A DNA stretch of 64,000 nt from Flavobacterium sp. 83 (GCF_000744835.1 NZ_JQMS01000001.1:124001-188000); one strand, 5' to 3'; counted from the first letter of the stretch, positions 9,078 to 17,078 are shown. The notes: generated by a model not told the origin, from the sequence alone. Translations and numbers: made by a program.

Positions 9078-9085
9078 TAATTTTG
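9078..9085 (+). promoter_or_regulatory. -7 box upstream of the AAA ATPase gene
   Basis: TAATTTTG fits TAnnTTTG and lies 17 bases before the GTG start, implying a very short leader. A matching -33 TTG is missing. Confidence 0.45.
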
Positions 9086-9102
9086 CGCCTTATTTGTAAA
9101 AA

Positions 9103-9642
9103 GTGCAGAAAGAAATCATAGTTATTATTGGCGGTCCCGGAACTGGAAAAAGTACAATCATAGATGGATTAGTGGCAAATGGATATTGCTGTTATCCCGA
9201 AATTTCCAGACAAGTGACAGCAGAAGCACAAAAACAAGGTGTTGAACAATTATTCTTGACAAATCCTTTATTGTTTAGTGAATTACTTCTGGAAGGCCGA
9301 AAAAAGCAATTTCAAAACGCACTTGAAGAATCTCATAAAATTGTATTTATAGATCGTGGTATCCCAGATGTTGTAGCCTATATGGATTATATAGGTGACA
9401 GTTACCCATCCTTTTTTGACACAGCCTGTAAAGAATACAAATACACAAAAATATTTATTCTTCCACCTTGGGAAGAAATCTACACAAGTGACACTGAGCG
9501 TTATGAAAACTTTGAGCAAGCAAAAAACATCGACAAGCATCTTGCCGCAACGTATCAAAATTATGGGTACGAACTTATAGAAGTACCTAAAGATAGTGTT
9601 GCTAACAGAATTCTTTTTATCTTAGATAAAATTTCTAAATAA
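9103..9642 (+). CDS. AAA family P-loop ATPase/kinase (AAA_28-like)
   Basis: 179 residues from a GTG start placed just after a TAATTTTG box. Walker A is GGPGTGKSTI (residues 10-19), and IVFIDRGIPDVVAYMDY holds the Asp-Arg-Gly-containing Walker B region. TDTERYENFEQA-like sequence (SDTERYENFEQA) carries lid arginines. This is the NTPase/kinase fold of AAA_28 proteins, which resemble the kinase part of NadR and thymidylate-kinase-like enzymes. The substrate cannot be told from the sequence. It is transcribed toward recQ, with an 83-base gap. Confidence 0.85.
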   Translation: MQKEIIVIIGGPGTGKSTIIDGLVANGYCCYPEISRQVTAEAQKQGVEQLFLTNPLLFSELLLEGRKKQFQNALEESHKIVFIDRGIPDVVAYMDYIGDSYPSFFDTACKEYKYTKIFILPPWEEIYTSDTERYENFEQAKNIDKHLAATYQNYGYELIEVPKDSVANRILFILDKISK

Positions 9643-9725
9643 TTCAAGGATTAAAAATTGGGATTTTCGATTTTTTCATCAAGTATAAATTAAAATCTAA
9701 TCCCGAAGCTTTGGGAACGAAATCT

Positions 9726-11618
9726 ATGCCAGAAGCATTAAAAATTCTTCAAAAGTATTGGAAACATGACAAATTCAGGTCACTACAAAACGAAATTATA
9801 AATTCGGTTTTAAGTGGTGAAGATACTTTTGCATTAATGCCTACCGGGGGGGGAAAATCCATCTGTTTTCAAGTTCCAGCCATAATGAAAGAAGGAATTT
9901 GCCTAGTAGTTTCGCCTTTAGTTGCTTTAATGAAAGACCAAGTCTCCAATTTGCAAAAGCGAAATATTAAGGCGATTGCATTGACTGGCGGAATAAAATC
10001 AGATGAAATGATTGACTTATTGGACAATTGCCAGTTCGGAAATTATAAATTTCTTTATTTATCACCTGAACGTTTACAGTCCGATTGGATTCTTGAAAGA
10101 ATAAAAAATCTTCCAATAAATCTTATTACCATTGACGAAGCACATTGCGTTTCACAATGGGGACACGACTTTAGACCTGCTTATTTGAAAATATCTGAAT
10201 TAAAAAAGCACTTTCCTAAAACCCCTTTCTTAGCTTTGACGGCAACAGCAACACCTAAAGTTAAAGAAAATATCATTACAGACTTAGGATTGCATAATCC
10301 AAAATTTTTCGAGAAGTCATTTGCCAGAGAAAATATAGCCTACATGGTTTTTGAAGTCGAAGATAAACTCTTTAGAATAGAACAAATTCTAAAGAAAAAT
10401 CCTCATCCTTCTATAATTTATGTAAGAAACAGGAAATCTTGTTTGGATATTTCTTCGCAATTACAATCTTTAGGATTTAAAGCAACGTATTATCATGGCG
10501 GACTTACGTCCAAAGAAAAAGATAAAAACATGCAGTCGTGGATGAATGAAACAGCACAAGTTATCGTTGCGACTAATGCATTTGGGATGGGAATTGACAA
10601 AGCCAACGTAAAGACAGTCATTCACATTCAACTTCCTGAAAATTTAGAAAATTATTACCAAGAAGCTGGACGTGCAGGGAGAAATGGTGAGAAAGCTTAT
10701 GCCATACTATTAACCAGTCCATCAGACATTGTACAAACTGAAAATCAGTTTATAAATGTCCTTCCTGACAAAAAGTTTTTGAATCTAATGTATGTCAAGC
10801 TTTGCAATTATTTTCAGATTGCATACGGAGAAGGGATTAATGAACAATTTAATTTCAATTTGCATCATTTTTGTCTAAAATACGAGTTTCCAACACTAAA
10901 AACCTACAATGCTATGCAGTTTCTGGATAGACAAGGAATCATTAGTTTATCTCAAGAATTTTCCGAAAAAATCACACTTCAATTTCTTATTCCTTCCAAA
11001 GAAGTGATTCGTTATATGAGTTTGAATCCTAATGACGAAGAAATAATTTTAGCGATATTACGAACCTATCCTGGAATCTATGAAATGCAAACCGCTTTCA
11101 ACATCGATTTGATTGCTAAAAAGTCAAATCATACCACAAATGAAATACAGGCAGTCTTACATAAATTGAAAGAAAAAGATATTATTGAATATCATTCGAA
11201 AAATAATGATGCCACTTTAATTTTCAACGAAGTTCGGGAAGACGAAAGAACCATTAGTCGGGTTTCTAAATATTTAGAAAAGCAAAATGAATTAAAAAAA
11301 GAGCAGCTTAAAGGAGTTCTCTTTTATGTTCATGAAAAGAAAGTTTGCAAGAGTAAATTGATTTTGGATTATTTTGGAGAAAAAACAAACGTTGATTGTG
11401 GAATTTGCTCCTATTGCATTACTAAAAAAAACAGAAAAGTAGACCTAGCTTTACTTTCGAAAGAGATTACTACCTTGCTACAGTCAGAAGATTTAAATTC
11501 CAGAGACATCCAAAATCGTACTAAAAATAGCCCCGATGATATTATCTTTGCGCTACAACATTTATTAGAAAACAATACTATTTTGGTGAAACCAAACAAT
11601 AAATATACTTTAAGATAA
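9726..11618 (+). CDS. recQ: ATP-dependent DNA helicase RecQ
   Basis: 630 residues from the ATG at 9726; a TTG five codons upstream is in frame but less likely. Walker A is MPTGGGKS (about residue 45), the DEAH box is in TIDEAHCVSQWGHDFRP with the RecQ aromatic-rich loop, and motif VI is YQEAGRAGRNG. The RecQ-Ct zinc site is visible as CKSKLILDYF...CGICSYC (about 545-568). It unwinds DNA 3'-5' in recombination and repair. There is no recognisable HRDC domain at the end. The Walker A glycines are coded by an unbroken run of eight G (9846-9853). fmt starts 3 bases after the stop. Confidence 0.95.
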   Translation: MPEALKILQKYWKHDKFRSLQNEIINSVLSGEDTFALMPTGGGKSICFQVPAIMKEGICLVVSPLVALMKDQVSNLQKRNIKAIALTGGIKSDEMIDLLDNCQFGNYKFLYLSPERLQSDWILERIKNLPINLITIDEAHCVSQWGHDFRPAYLKISELKKHFPKTPFLALTATATPKVKENIITDLGLHNPKFFEKSFARENIAYMVFEVEDKLFRIEQILKKNPHPSIIYVRNRKSCLDISSQLQSLGFKATYYHGGLTSKEKDKNMQSWMNETAQVIVATNAFGMGIDKANVKTVIHIQLPENLENYYQEAGRAGRNGEKAYAILLTSPSDIVQTENQFINVLPDKKFLNLMYVKLCNYFQIAYGEGINEQFNFNLHHFCLKYEFPTLKTYNAMQFLDRQGIISLSQEFSEKITLQFLIPSKEVIRYMSLNPNDEEIILAILRTYPGIYEMQTAFNIDLIAKKSNHTTNEIQAVLHKLKEKDIIEYHSKNNDATLIFNEVREDERTISRVSKYLEKQNELKKEQLKGVLFYVHEKKVCKSKLILDYFGEKTNVDCGICSYCITKKNRKVDLALLSKEITTLLQSEDLNSRDIQNRTKNSPDDIIFALQHLLENNTILVKPNNKYTLR

Positions 11619-11620
11619 TA

Positions 11621-12568
11621 ATGGAAAAATTACGAATTGTTTTTATGGGAACCCCAGAATTTGCCGTTGGGATTTTAGACACTATAGTCAAAAACAACTA
11701 TGAGGTTGTAGGTGTTATCACAGCAGCAGACAAACCTGCCGGTCGTGGACAAAAATTAAAATATTCGGCTGTAAAAGAATACGCACTTGCCAATAATCTT
11801 ACTTTGTTACAGCCTGTAAACCTGAAAGACGAGACTTTTTTAACAGAATTAAAATCTTTGAATGCCAATTTACAAATTGTAGTTGCTTTCAGAATGTTAC
11901 CAAAAGTAGTATGGGAAATGCCTTCACTAGGAACATTTAATCTTCATGCTTCCCTCCTTCCTAATTATCGTGGAGCAGCACCAATAAATTGGGCAATCAT
12001 AAACGGCGAAACGAAAACAGGCGTGACTACTTTTTTTATTGATGATAAAATTGATACGGGAGCTATGATTTTAAGTTCAGAAATAGAAATCGAAGAAACA
12101 GAAAATGCAGGACAATTACACGATCGATTAATGGATTTGGGCAGTAGAACCGTTATAGATACTTTGAAACTTATAGAAAAAGGAAATGTAACAACTATTA
12201 TTCAAACTGAAAATGCAAATATAAAAACGGCATACAAACTGAATAAAGAAAACTGCAAAATAGATTGGACAAAGTCAGCTTTGGAAATCAATAATTTAAT
12301 ACGAGGACTAAGTCCTTATCCAGCAGCTTGGTGTTTCTTTGGCGACAAAAATGAAGAGTGGAATGTAAAAATATACGAATCAAAAATCATCTCAGAACTT
12401 CACAATTATCCTATTGGTAGTTTGATTTGTAACAAGAAAGAGATGAAAATTCCTGTAAAAAATGGATTTATCCAGATACTTAGTTTGCAGTTTCCGGGAA
12501 AAAAGAGAATAAGTACTGCGGAATTATTAAATGGGATGTCTTTTTCCGAAAATGCAAAAGTCTACTAA
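11621..12568 (+). CDS. fmt: Methionyl-tRNA formyltransferase
   Basis: 315 residues, family-typical. The N-terminal Rossmann domain starts IVFMGTPEFAVGILDTI and includes the 16-residue-type loop AADKPAGRGQKL. The active site FNLHASLLPNYRGAAPINWA holds the Asn and His, and TTFFIDDKIDTGAMI holds the Asp. The C-terminal OB-like domain recognises the acceptor arm of initiator tRNA. It formylates Met-tRNA-fMet from 10-formyl-THF. It is coupled to recQ with a 2-base gap, so the two form an operon. Confidence 0.96.
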   Translation: MEKLRIVFMGTPEFAVGILDTIVKNNYEVVGVITAADKPAGRGQKLKYSAVKEYALANNLTLLQPVNLKDETFLTELKSLNANLQIVVAFRMLPKVVWEMPSLGTFNLHASLLPNYRGAAPINWAIINGETKTGVTTFFIDDKIDTGAMILSSEIEIEETENAGQLHDRLMDLGSRTVIDTLKLIEKGNVTTIIQTENANIKTAYKLNKENCKIDWTKSALEINNLIRGLSPYPAAWCFFGDKNEEWNVKIYESKIISELHNYPIGSLICNKKEMKIPVKNGFIQILSLQFPGKKRISTAELLNGMSFSENAKVY

Positions 12569-12674
12569 CCTCAGTAAAAACGGGAGTTTATGTAATTTTA
12601 ACAAGAAATAAGCCTTGTTTTACGAACAAAAAAAATAAGTTATTAACAAAACAAACTAAAATAACACAAAACAC

Positions 12675-12704
12675 TTGCAAGGAACAGATTTCCTACTAAA
12701 TTTG
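12675..12704 (+). promoter_or_regulatory. Promoter of the HU gene
   Basis: TTG at 12675-12677, a 19-base spacer and TAAATTTG at 12697-12704. It is a full consensus match and gives a leader of about 35-40 bases before the HU ATG, AT-rich as is usual for strongly translated flavobacterial genes. Confidence 0.8.
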
Positions 12705-12747
12705 TGTATTAACAATTTTTTTAACCAACAATTAATAACTATTTATT

Positions 12748-13020
12748 ATGAACAAATCAGAATTAATCGATGCTATCGCTGCTGATGCAGGAATTACAAA
12801 AGCTGCAGCTAAATTAGCTTTAGAATCATTTTTAGGAAATGTAGGCGGTACTTTGAAAAAAGGTGGAAGAGTATCTTTAGTAGGTTTCGGATCTTGGTCT
12901 GTTTCAGCTAGAGCTGCTAGAGACGGAAGAAATCCTCAAACAGGAAATACTATTCAAATCGCAGCTAAAAACGTAGTAAAATTTAAAGCTGGTGCTGAAT
13001 TAGAAGGAGCGGTAAACTAA
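12748..13020 (+). CDS. hup: HU family DNA-binding protein
   Basis: 90 residues, the standard HU size. MNKSELIDAIAADAGITKAAA forms the helical dimer body, LVGFGSWSVSARAARDGRNPQTG matches the HU beta-arm with the RNPQTG tip that inserts into the minor groove, and IAAKNVVKFKAGAEL is the usual end. It is a nucleoid protein that bends DNA. The gene has its own strong promoter and terminator and codes with common codons (GCT, AAA, GGA), consistent with high expression. Confidence 0.96.
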   Translation: MNKSELIDAIAADAGITKAAAKLALESFLGNVGGTLKKGGRVSLVGFGSWSVSARAARDGRNPQTGNTIQIAAKNVVKFKAGAELEGAVN

Positions 13021-13042
13021 TTTGAGTTTCCCATATAAACAA

Positions 13043-13067
13043 AACCTTCCACATGGAAGGTTTTTTT
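13043..13067 (+). terminator. Terminator of the HU gene
   Basis: AACCTTCC-ACAT-GGAAGGTT forms an 8-bp perfect stem with a 4-base loop, followed by a T run. Confidence 0.9.
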
Positions 13068-13137
13068 ATGCATTTGAACGACTTTCTTTGGTTTTTTTAA
13101 AATTTTATCCTTAAATTTAATAAAAAATGTAGCCATT

Positions 13138-13698
13138 ATGATTTCAGAAAAATTAAAAAAAGGACATCTACTTATAGCAGAGCCTTCTATATTTGGAGAT
13201 TTATCATTTAGCCGATCAGTAATATTATTAGCGGATCATAATAAGGAAGGTTCTGTTGGTTTTATTATCAATAAACCCTTGAAATATACTATCCATGACT
13301 TAATCCCAGATATTGACGCTCGATTCAAAATCTACAATGGAGGTCCGGTAGAACAAGACAATCTATATTTTATCCATGATATCCCAGAATTGATTCCTAA
13401 CAGTATTGAGATTTCAAATGGTATTTACTGGGGGGGCGATTTTGAGTCAACAAAAGACTTAATAAATTCCGGAAAAATAAGCAAAAAAAATATTCGCTTT
13501 TTCTTAGGATATACAGGATGGGAAGAAGACCAACTGGAAACAGAAATGGAATGCAATTCTTGGATTATTACTGAGAATAATTATGAAAATAAAATCATAG
13601 GAAAGTCACCTGCCCATTTCTGGAAAGAACAACTAAATGAATTAGGAGGAGAATATCTTATTTGGTCAAATGCTCCAGAAAACCCTTACTTAAATTAA
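13138..13698 (+). CDS. YqgE/AlgH family protein
   Basis: 186 residues. The family signature is clear: KGHLLIAEPSIFGDLSFSRS at the N-terminus, GSVGFIINKPL, YNGGPVEQDNLYFIHD and YWGGDFESTKDL, followed by FLGYTGWEEDQLETE and WxI. The fold is known; the role remains unclear (AlgH in Pseudomonas is linked to regulation). The last 4 bases overlap the end of the convergent aminotransferase gene. Codons 98-100 (YWGGD region) contain a run of seven G at 13430-13436. Confidence 0.92.
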   Translation: MISEKLKKGHLLIAEPSIFGDLSFSRSVILLADHNKEGSVGFIINKPLKYTIHDLIPDIDARFKIYNGGPVEQDNLYFIHDIPELIPNSIEISNGIYWGGDFESTKDLINSGKISKKNIRFFLGYTGWEEDQLETEMECNSWIITENNYENKIIGKSPAHFWKEQLNELGGEYLIWSNAPENPYLN

Positions 13699-14534
13699 AC
13701 AGCCGCTATCGAATCGTTCAATTTTTCAATTAATTCATACGCAAATTTAGTTTTAAACTCCTTTTTACGATATTTGGTTATAGGTTGAATTCCTTTTATA
13801 ACATTTGTAATAAACAATTCATCCGCTTTTTGAAGATCAAATGGAGAAATTATTTCTTCAACAACCTCAAGATTTTCTATCTTTTTTGCCAAACCTAAGA
13901 TTTGTTTGCGCATTACCCCATTCAAACAACCTTCTGATATTGGTGGAGTAATCAACTTATTACCTAACACCATAAAAATATTTCCTTGCAAAGCCTCAAC
14001 AACATTCTTACTGTCATTCAGCAAAATACAATTGTCTAATCCATTTTCACTTGCATAAATGCTTCCCGTTATGTTTATGATTTTATTTGTCGTTTTTATA
14101 GAAGACAGCAATTGTTTAGTAACATAAAAGTCTTTATACAAATCTACCTCATATTCGTTTTGATCAACTGAGTACGAAGTGTTTTCAAGTGCAATTGTAT
14201 GAATCAAAAAAGAAATTGTATTGTTCAGCGGTAAATAATACCCACCATCATTTCTATAAACCGTAATTCTAGCTCTAGAAGAGCGCTCTAATTGATTAAT
14301 TTTGATTATTGATAGTATTTGCTCTTCAAAATATTCCATGTTAAAATTCATTGGAATTTCCATTCGAACCACCCGCATTGATGCCATTAATCTAAAATAA
14401 TGATCTTCTAAAAAAAGAATTTTATTATTTATTATTTTAACTGTTTCGAAAACGGCATCACCGTATAAAAAAGCGCGGTTCTGAGTCAATATATTAGCAT
14501 CTTGAGACACTATAGTTCCATTAAAATTAATCAT
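13695..14534 (-). CDS. Aminotransferase class IV (PabC/IlvE-like)
   Basis: 279 residues, fold-type IV PLP enzyme. RAFLYGDAVFETVKI is the N-terminal signature, VTKQLLSSIKTTNKI carries the PLP lysine, VEALQGNIFMV matches the ExxxxNxF motif, and SEGCLNGVMRKQIL is the phosphate-binding loop. These fit 4-amino-4-deoxychorismate lyase (folate) and branched-chain or D-amino acid aminotransferases alike. The short length and the SIKTTN stretch lean toward the PabC side, but the substrate cannot be fixed from sequence. A hairpin with T6 ends immediately before its ATG. Confidence 0.88.
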   Translation of the reverse strand: MINFNGTIVSQDANILTQNRAFLYGDAVFETVKIINNKILFLEDHYFRLMASMRVVRMEIPMNFNMEYFEEQILSIIKINQLERSSRARITVYRNDGGYYLPLNNTISFLIHTIALENTSYSVDQNEYEVDLYKDFYVTKQLLSSIKTTNKIINITGSIYASENGLDNCILLNDSKNVVEALQGNIFMVLGNKLITPPISEGCLNGVMRKQILGLAKKIENLEVVEEIISPFDLQKADELFITNVIKGIQPITKYRKKEFKTKFAYELIEKLNDSIAAV

Positions 14535-14568
14535 AAAAAAGCCCTAAATTTTGTTTAGGGCAAATATA
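14535..14568 (-). terminator. Terminator hairpin overlapping the aminotransferase promoter
   Basis: On the minus strand GCCCTAAA-CAAAA-TTTAGGGC is a perfect 8-bp stem followed by T6 that runs straight into the ATG at 14534. A TATATTTG -7 box (14568-14561) ends on the first base of the stem. The hairpin can terminate the START-like gene upstream. Transcription from the box would begin inside the left arm and so avoid the fold. Confidence 0.65.
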
Positions 14569-14588
14569 AGTTATAAAAAAGGATTTTA

Positions 14589-14981
14589 CTATACTGAGCC
14601 AATTAGATGTTTCAGATCTGAAATTTGATTTTCCCATAGCTGAGTTGCTTCATCAACCTCATCTTTGGAAGCAAAATCAACAACCATTAGTGATACATCT
14701 TTAGTAAGTTCATCTACCAAAATATGCAATTCAAAAAAATATTCTGTGTCTTTGCTGTTTTCGTCTACCCATTTGAATTTCACTTTCTCACCAGACTTCT
14801 TAGATGCAAGTCTTGCTTTTTCTTCGGAATCATCCCAAATGAAAGTAAAAAACTCTCCACGAGAATTTACGTTATCGGCAAACCACTCTGATAAACCGGA
14901 TGGAGTCGATATATATTGATATAATAATTGAGGCGAAGAATTTATAGGAAACTCGATTTCGTAACGTACTTTTTGATCCAT
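14589..14981 (-). CDS. START-like (SRPBCC) domain protein
   Basis: 130 residues. KVRYEIEFPINSSPQLLYQY, then ISTPSGLSEWFADNVNS and FTFIWDDSEEKARL are the opening of a helix-grip SRPBCC fold close to AHSA1/START-like proteins. The C-terminal helix is TQLWENQISDLKHLIGS. Such proteins bind hydrophobic ligands in a cavity; the ligand is unknown. This short version is commonly annotated START-like in Flavobacteria. It lies upstream of the aminotransferase but is separated from it by a terminator. Confidence 0.85.
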   Translation of the reverse strand: MDQKVRYEIEFPINSSPQLLYQYISTPSGLSEWFADNVNSRGEFFTFIWDDSEEKARLASKKSGEKVKFKWVDENSKDTEYFFELHILVDELTKDVSLMVVDFASKDEVDEATQLWENQISDLKHLIGSV

Positions 14982-15068
14982 GAGCTACATTTATTTTTTG
15001 TGAAATATAAGAATATAAGTCCGAAAAAAAAGGTTTTTTAAAAATATTTTTTTTTCTTAAAAAAACAC

Positions 15069-15098
15069 TTGCAACGTGCAATATTATTTTTATATTTG
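15069..15098 (+). promoter_or_regulatory. Promoter of tRNA-Met
   Basis: TTG at 15069-15071, a 19-base spacer and TATATTTG at 15091-15098: a full consensus match about 37 bases before the mature tRNA. Confidence 0.8.
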
Positions 15099-15134
15099 CA
15101 CCCGCATTCAGGGATGGTTTTCAACCCTAATAAT

Positions 15135-15211
15135 GGCGAGATAGCTCAGTCGGTTAGAGCGCAGGATTCATAACCCTGAGGTCCCGAGTTCAAATCTCGG
15201 TCTCGCTACCA
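15135..15211 (+). tRNA. tRNA-Met (CAT)
   Basis: 77 bases including encoded CCA. The acceptor stem is GGCGAGA/TCTCGCT with a G-U first pair. It has a D arm (AGCTC...GAGC), an anticodon loop TTCATAA with anticodon CAT, and a T arm CCGAGTTCAAATCTCGG. There is no C1-A72 mismatch or three-G-C anticodon stem of the usual initiator, so it is taken as elongator Met. A CAT tRNA-Ile (lysidine) cannot be fully excluded by eye. Followed directly by a terminator. Confidence 0.93.
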
Positions 15212-15218
15212 AAGTAAA

Positions 15219-15248
15219 AACCCTAACATCAATATGTTAGGGTTTTTT
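15219..15248 (+). terminator. Terminator of tRNA-Met
   Basis: AACCCTAACAT and ATGTTAGGGTT pair over 11 bases with a 4-base loop, followed by a T run. Confidence 0.9.
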
Positions 15249-15299
15249 ATTGTGCGAAACTTAGTAAAATTAACTAAAATAATTTTTAGGAGTGAGGAA

Positions 15300-15445
15300 T
15301 TAGAGTGAGGAATCTGTCCCAAATATCTTAATTTCTAATGCTCCTTTTTCAACTGCGAATAAGATTTTCGGATCTAAATAATAGGTTTCTAATACATTTA
15401 CAGATGAGTGTGAGATAGATATTCCTGTTTTTTTTGCATCTCCTC
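15300..15445 (-). pseudogene. Coding debris, possibly a recombinase C-terminus
   Basis: On the minus strand an unbroken frame of about 46 codons ends at the stop 15302-15300 and reads AKKTGISISHSSVNVLETYY, then LDPKILFAVEKGALEIKIFG. HSSVNVLETYYLDP recalls the end of tyrosine recombinases (GHSS...TExYYLxP), but it lacks the rest of the domain, and there is an in-frame stop upstream near 15445. It lies 90 bases beyond a tRNA gene, where integrases often sit. The coding nature is fairly convincing; the identity is a guess. Confidence 0.3.
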
Positions 15446-15631
15446 CTTACCCAAGTTATATAAGCCTTCCTAAAATCTTCAAACTAATGTTTTTTCAATT
15501 GCTCCTGCCTTTTTGCAATGCGTAAAAGCTATAGGAAGAATTTAAGACATTCATAGATTAACAGTTTCATCTTTTGCAAAAAAAATAATATTTATATTTA
15601 ATTACTTACTTTTAGAGTTTTATTTCACTCT

Positions 15632-15889
15632 ATAAAAAATTTAGATTGTTCCTTTAATCAAATAACGACTTTAGATATTCGTGATTGTCATATCCTGGAA
15701 AGTTTTGATTGCTATTCAAAGAAACTCCAATCTTCAGTCGTAAAAAACGACAATTATTTTACAAATTACTCCATAGGTCAAAATCCTACTCTTAGTTCAA
15801 TATGCTGCGACGCCTCCGAAGTAAACTATATACAAAACCAAGTAAACTTATATGGCTACACTTGTACCTTAAGCAAGAATTGTTTTTAA
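15632..15889 (+). pseudogene. C-terminal fragment of a leucine-rich-repeat secreted protein
   Basis: An open frame without a start reads NLDCSFNQITTLDIRDCHIL, then ESFDCYSKKLQSS: two leucine-rich repeats of the flavobacterial L-x-C-S-x-N-x-L-x-x-LD type. It continues with SSICCDASEVNYIQNQVNLY and GYTCTLSKNCF, then stops at 15887-15889. The pattern IC.D..EV..IQ..VN.YGYT normally links the LRR array to the rest of T9SS-secreted proteins. Only the linker is left and no sorting domain follows, so this is a remnant of a longer surface protein. Confidence 0.65.
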
Positions 15890-15995
15890 ATGAAACAAGT
15901 GATGACGTACTATTTTTTATAGTAAACAGATACAACTGGACCTAAATTTAGCATTTATGAAAGAGTTAATAATTATTTAATACCCGTTTGGTTTA

Positions 15996-16315
15996 ATTAA
16001 TTTTTAATACTAATTTTCGTCAGTTCGAGTGATTTTCGACAGAAAATTATATCGAGAACTAGGAAATTAGTATTAAAAAACGATTCTCGATGCACGTCAC
16101 TTCGAGTGCGTAGCGTATCGAGAAGTTTTGTTCTGTTTTACAGCACAAAAAACAATAACATTGACGTTTTTATTAAAAATGGTTCTCGATACAAATTTTC
16201 AGAAAAAGCTGTTCGCATTTTCTAAAAATTCAATCGAACTGACGAGGTCACTCTACATTGCTTTTTTTTGGACTAAAAATTAGGCCTCGAACTGACTTTG
16301 TGAATAATTGCACCC
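15996..16315 (+). repeat. MITE-like repeat, copy 1
   Basis: About 320 bases largely repeated at 17255-17597 in the same direction. Inside it, TCGTCAGTTCGA (16018-16029) and TCGAACTGACGA (16234-16245) are perfect 12-bp inverted repeats 228 bases apart. Nested between them is a second palindrome with arms TTCTCGAT (16084-16091) and ATCGAGAA (16117-16124). No ORF of note. Similarity to copy 2 extends past the inverted ends to GCACCC at 16310-16315. It behaves like a non-autonomous mobile or palindromic element. Confidence 0.8.
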
Positions 16316-16485
16316 AACGTGTTATTTAATATTAAATGCTAACAGTGCATCTAATTCTTGATTATTTTTGCAAAAAGGAATTAGGAACTTAAGCTTTGCA
16401 AAAGTGAACCTCTTTGTGACAAATGCCTTTGTTTTCTGATCCTTGAAACAAAACCACTTTGAAGATTTTATTGCAATAAATTGAT

Positions 16486-16517
16486 TTGTTTTTATAGAAC
16501 TACATAGACTAAATTTG
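16486..16517 (+). promoter_or_regulatory. Possible promoter abutting the CHAT-like gene start
   Basis: TTG at 16486-16488, a 21-base spacer and TAAATTTG at 16510-16517 fit the consensus. The -7 box ends one base before the chosen ATG (16518), so a transcript from it would start inside or at the reading frame. It could be a coincidence of AT-rich sequence. Confidence 0.35.
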
Positions 16518-17078
16518 ATGGATTCTGACACCTTTATTTTCTGCCTCGAAGCAGTTGCCGATGTAGAAATCACTTCCACTACCGAAGTGGTTAAAAACTT
16601 AGAGCAATTAGCCTTTGAACAAGGCATTACAAGCATTTACAAAACATGTGACACTATCGAAGGATTAGAAGAAAGTTTAAATGCATTGCTTTATGAAGAC
16701 CATAATTTTACTGATTATGAAATCATTTACTTAGTCATGCCCGGTGAAGGAAATAATATTTGCCTTAATGACTATTATTATAGCTTAGAAGAAATAGCTG
16801 AATTATTCGAAGGAAAAATGACAGGGAAAATTCTGCATTTTGCAAATGCAAAAGTTTTAGACTTAAGCACAGAAGAAGCACAATACTTTTTGGATATTAC
16901 TGGAGCACGTGCAATATCTGGTTATGGAACGGCATTTCATAAATTGACCAGCAGCACTCTGGACAAAGCTTTTTTTAGCTTATTTGAAGAGCAAGACAAT
17001 GTTGTTGAAATTGTAGAAGAATTATACGAAAAACACTACGCACTTTGTAAGCTACTCGACTTTAGATTGTATTATTAA
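16518..17078 (+). CDS. CHAT/caspase-like protein of the DUF6642 kind, apparently catalytically dead
   Basis: 186 residues, acidic, no signal peptide or membrane helix. I read it as similar to DUF6642-type CHAT-like proteins: an N-terminal strand TFIFCLEAVADVEI, a helix, then YEIIYLVMPGEGN where the family has a hydrophobic strand ending in the catalytic His-Gly, and GKILHFANAKVLDLS where it has the second strand ending in Ser-Cys. It continues TGARAISGYGTAF. Here the His position is Pro and the Cys position appears to be Ala, so protease activity is unlikely. The family link is by memory of pattern and needs a profile search. It is flanked by direct copies of a MITE-like repeat and has no operon partner. 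TTG immediately before the ATG could also serve as start. Confidence 0.6.
   Translation: MDSDTFIFCLEAVADVEITSTTEVVKNLEQLAFEQGITSIYKTCDTIEGLEESLNALLYEDHNFTDYEIIYLVMPGEGNNICLNDYYYSLEEIAELFEGKMTGKILHFANAKVLDLSTEEAQYFLDITGARAISGYGTAFHKLTSSTLDKAFFSLFEEQDNVVEIVEELYEKHYALCKLLDFRLYY

Larger units (their letters stand above)
15446..16517. other. Gene-poor accessory stretch between tRNA-Met and the CHAT-like gene
   Basis: Apart from the LRR fragment (15632-15889) and repeat copy 1 (15996-16315), no intact gene is visible here. The rest is AT-rich with many stops in all frames. It looks like the decayed edge of an acquired region. Confidence 0.6.

Noticed and set aside
16322..16636. Minus-strand frame of 104 residues
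   Set aside because: It overlaps the start of the CHAT-like gene and has no recognisable features; the plus-strand gene is better supported.
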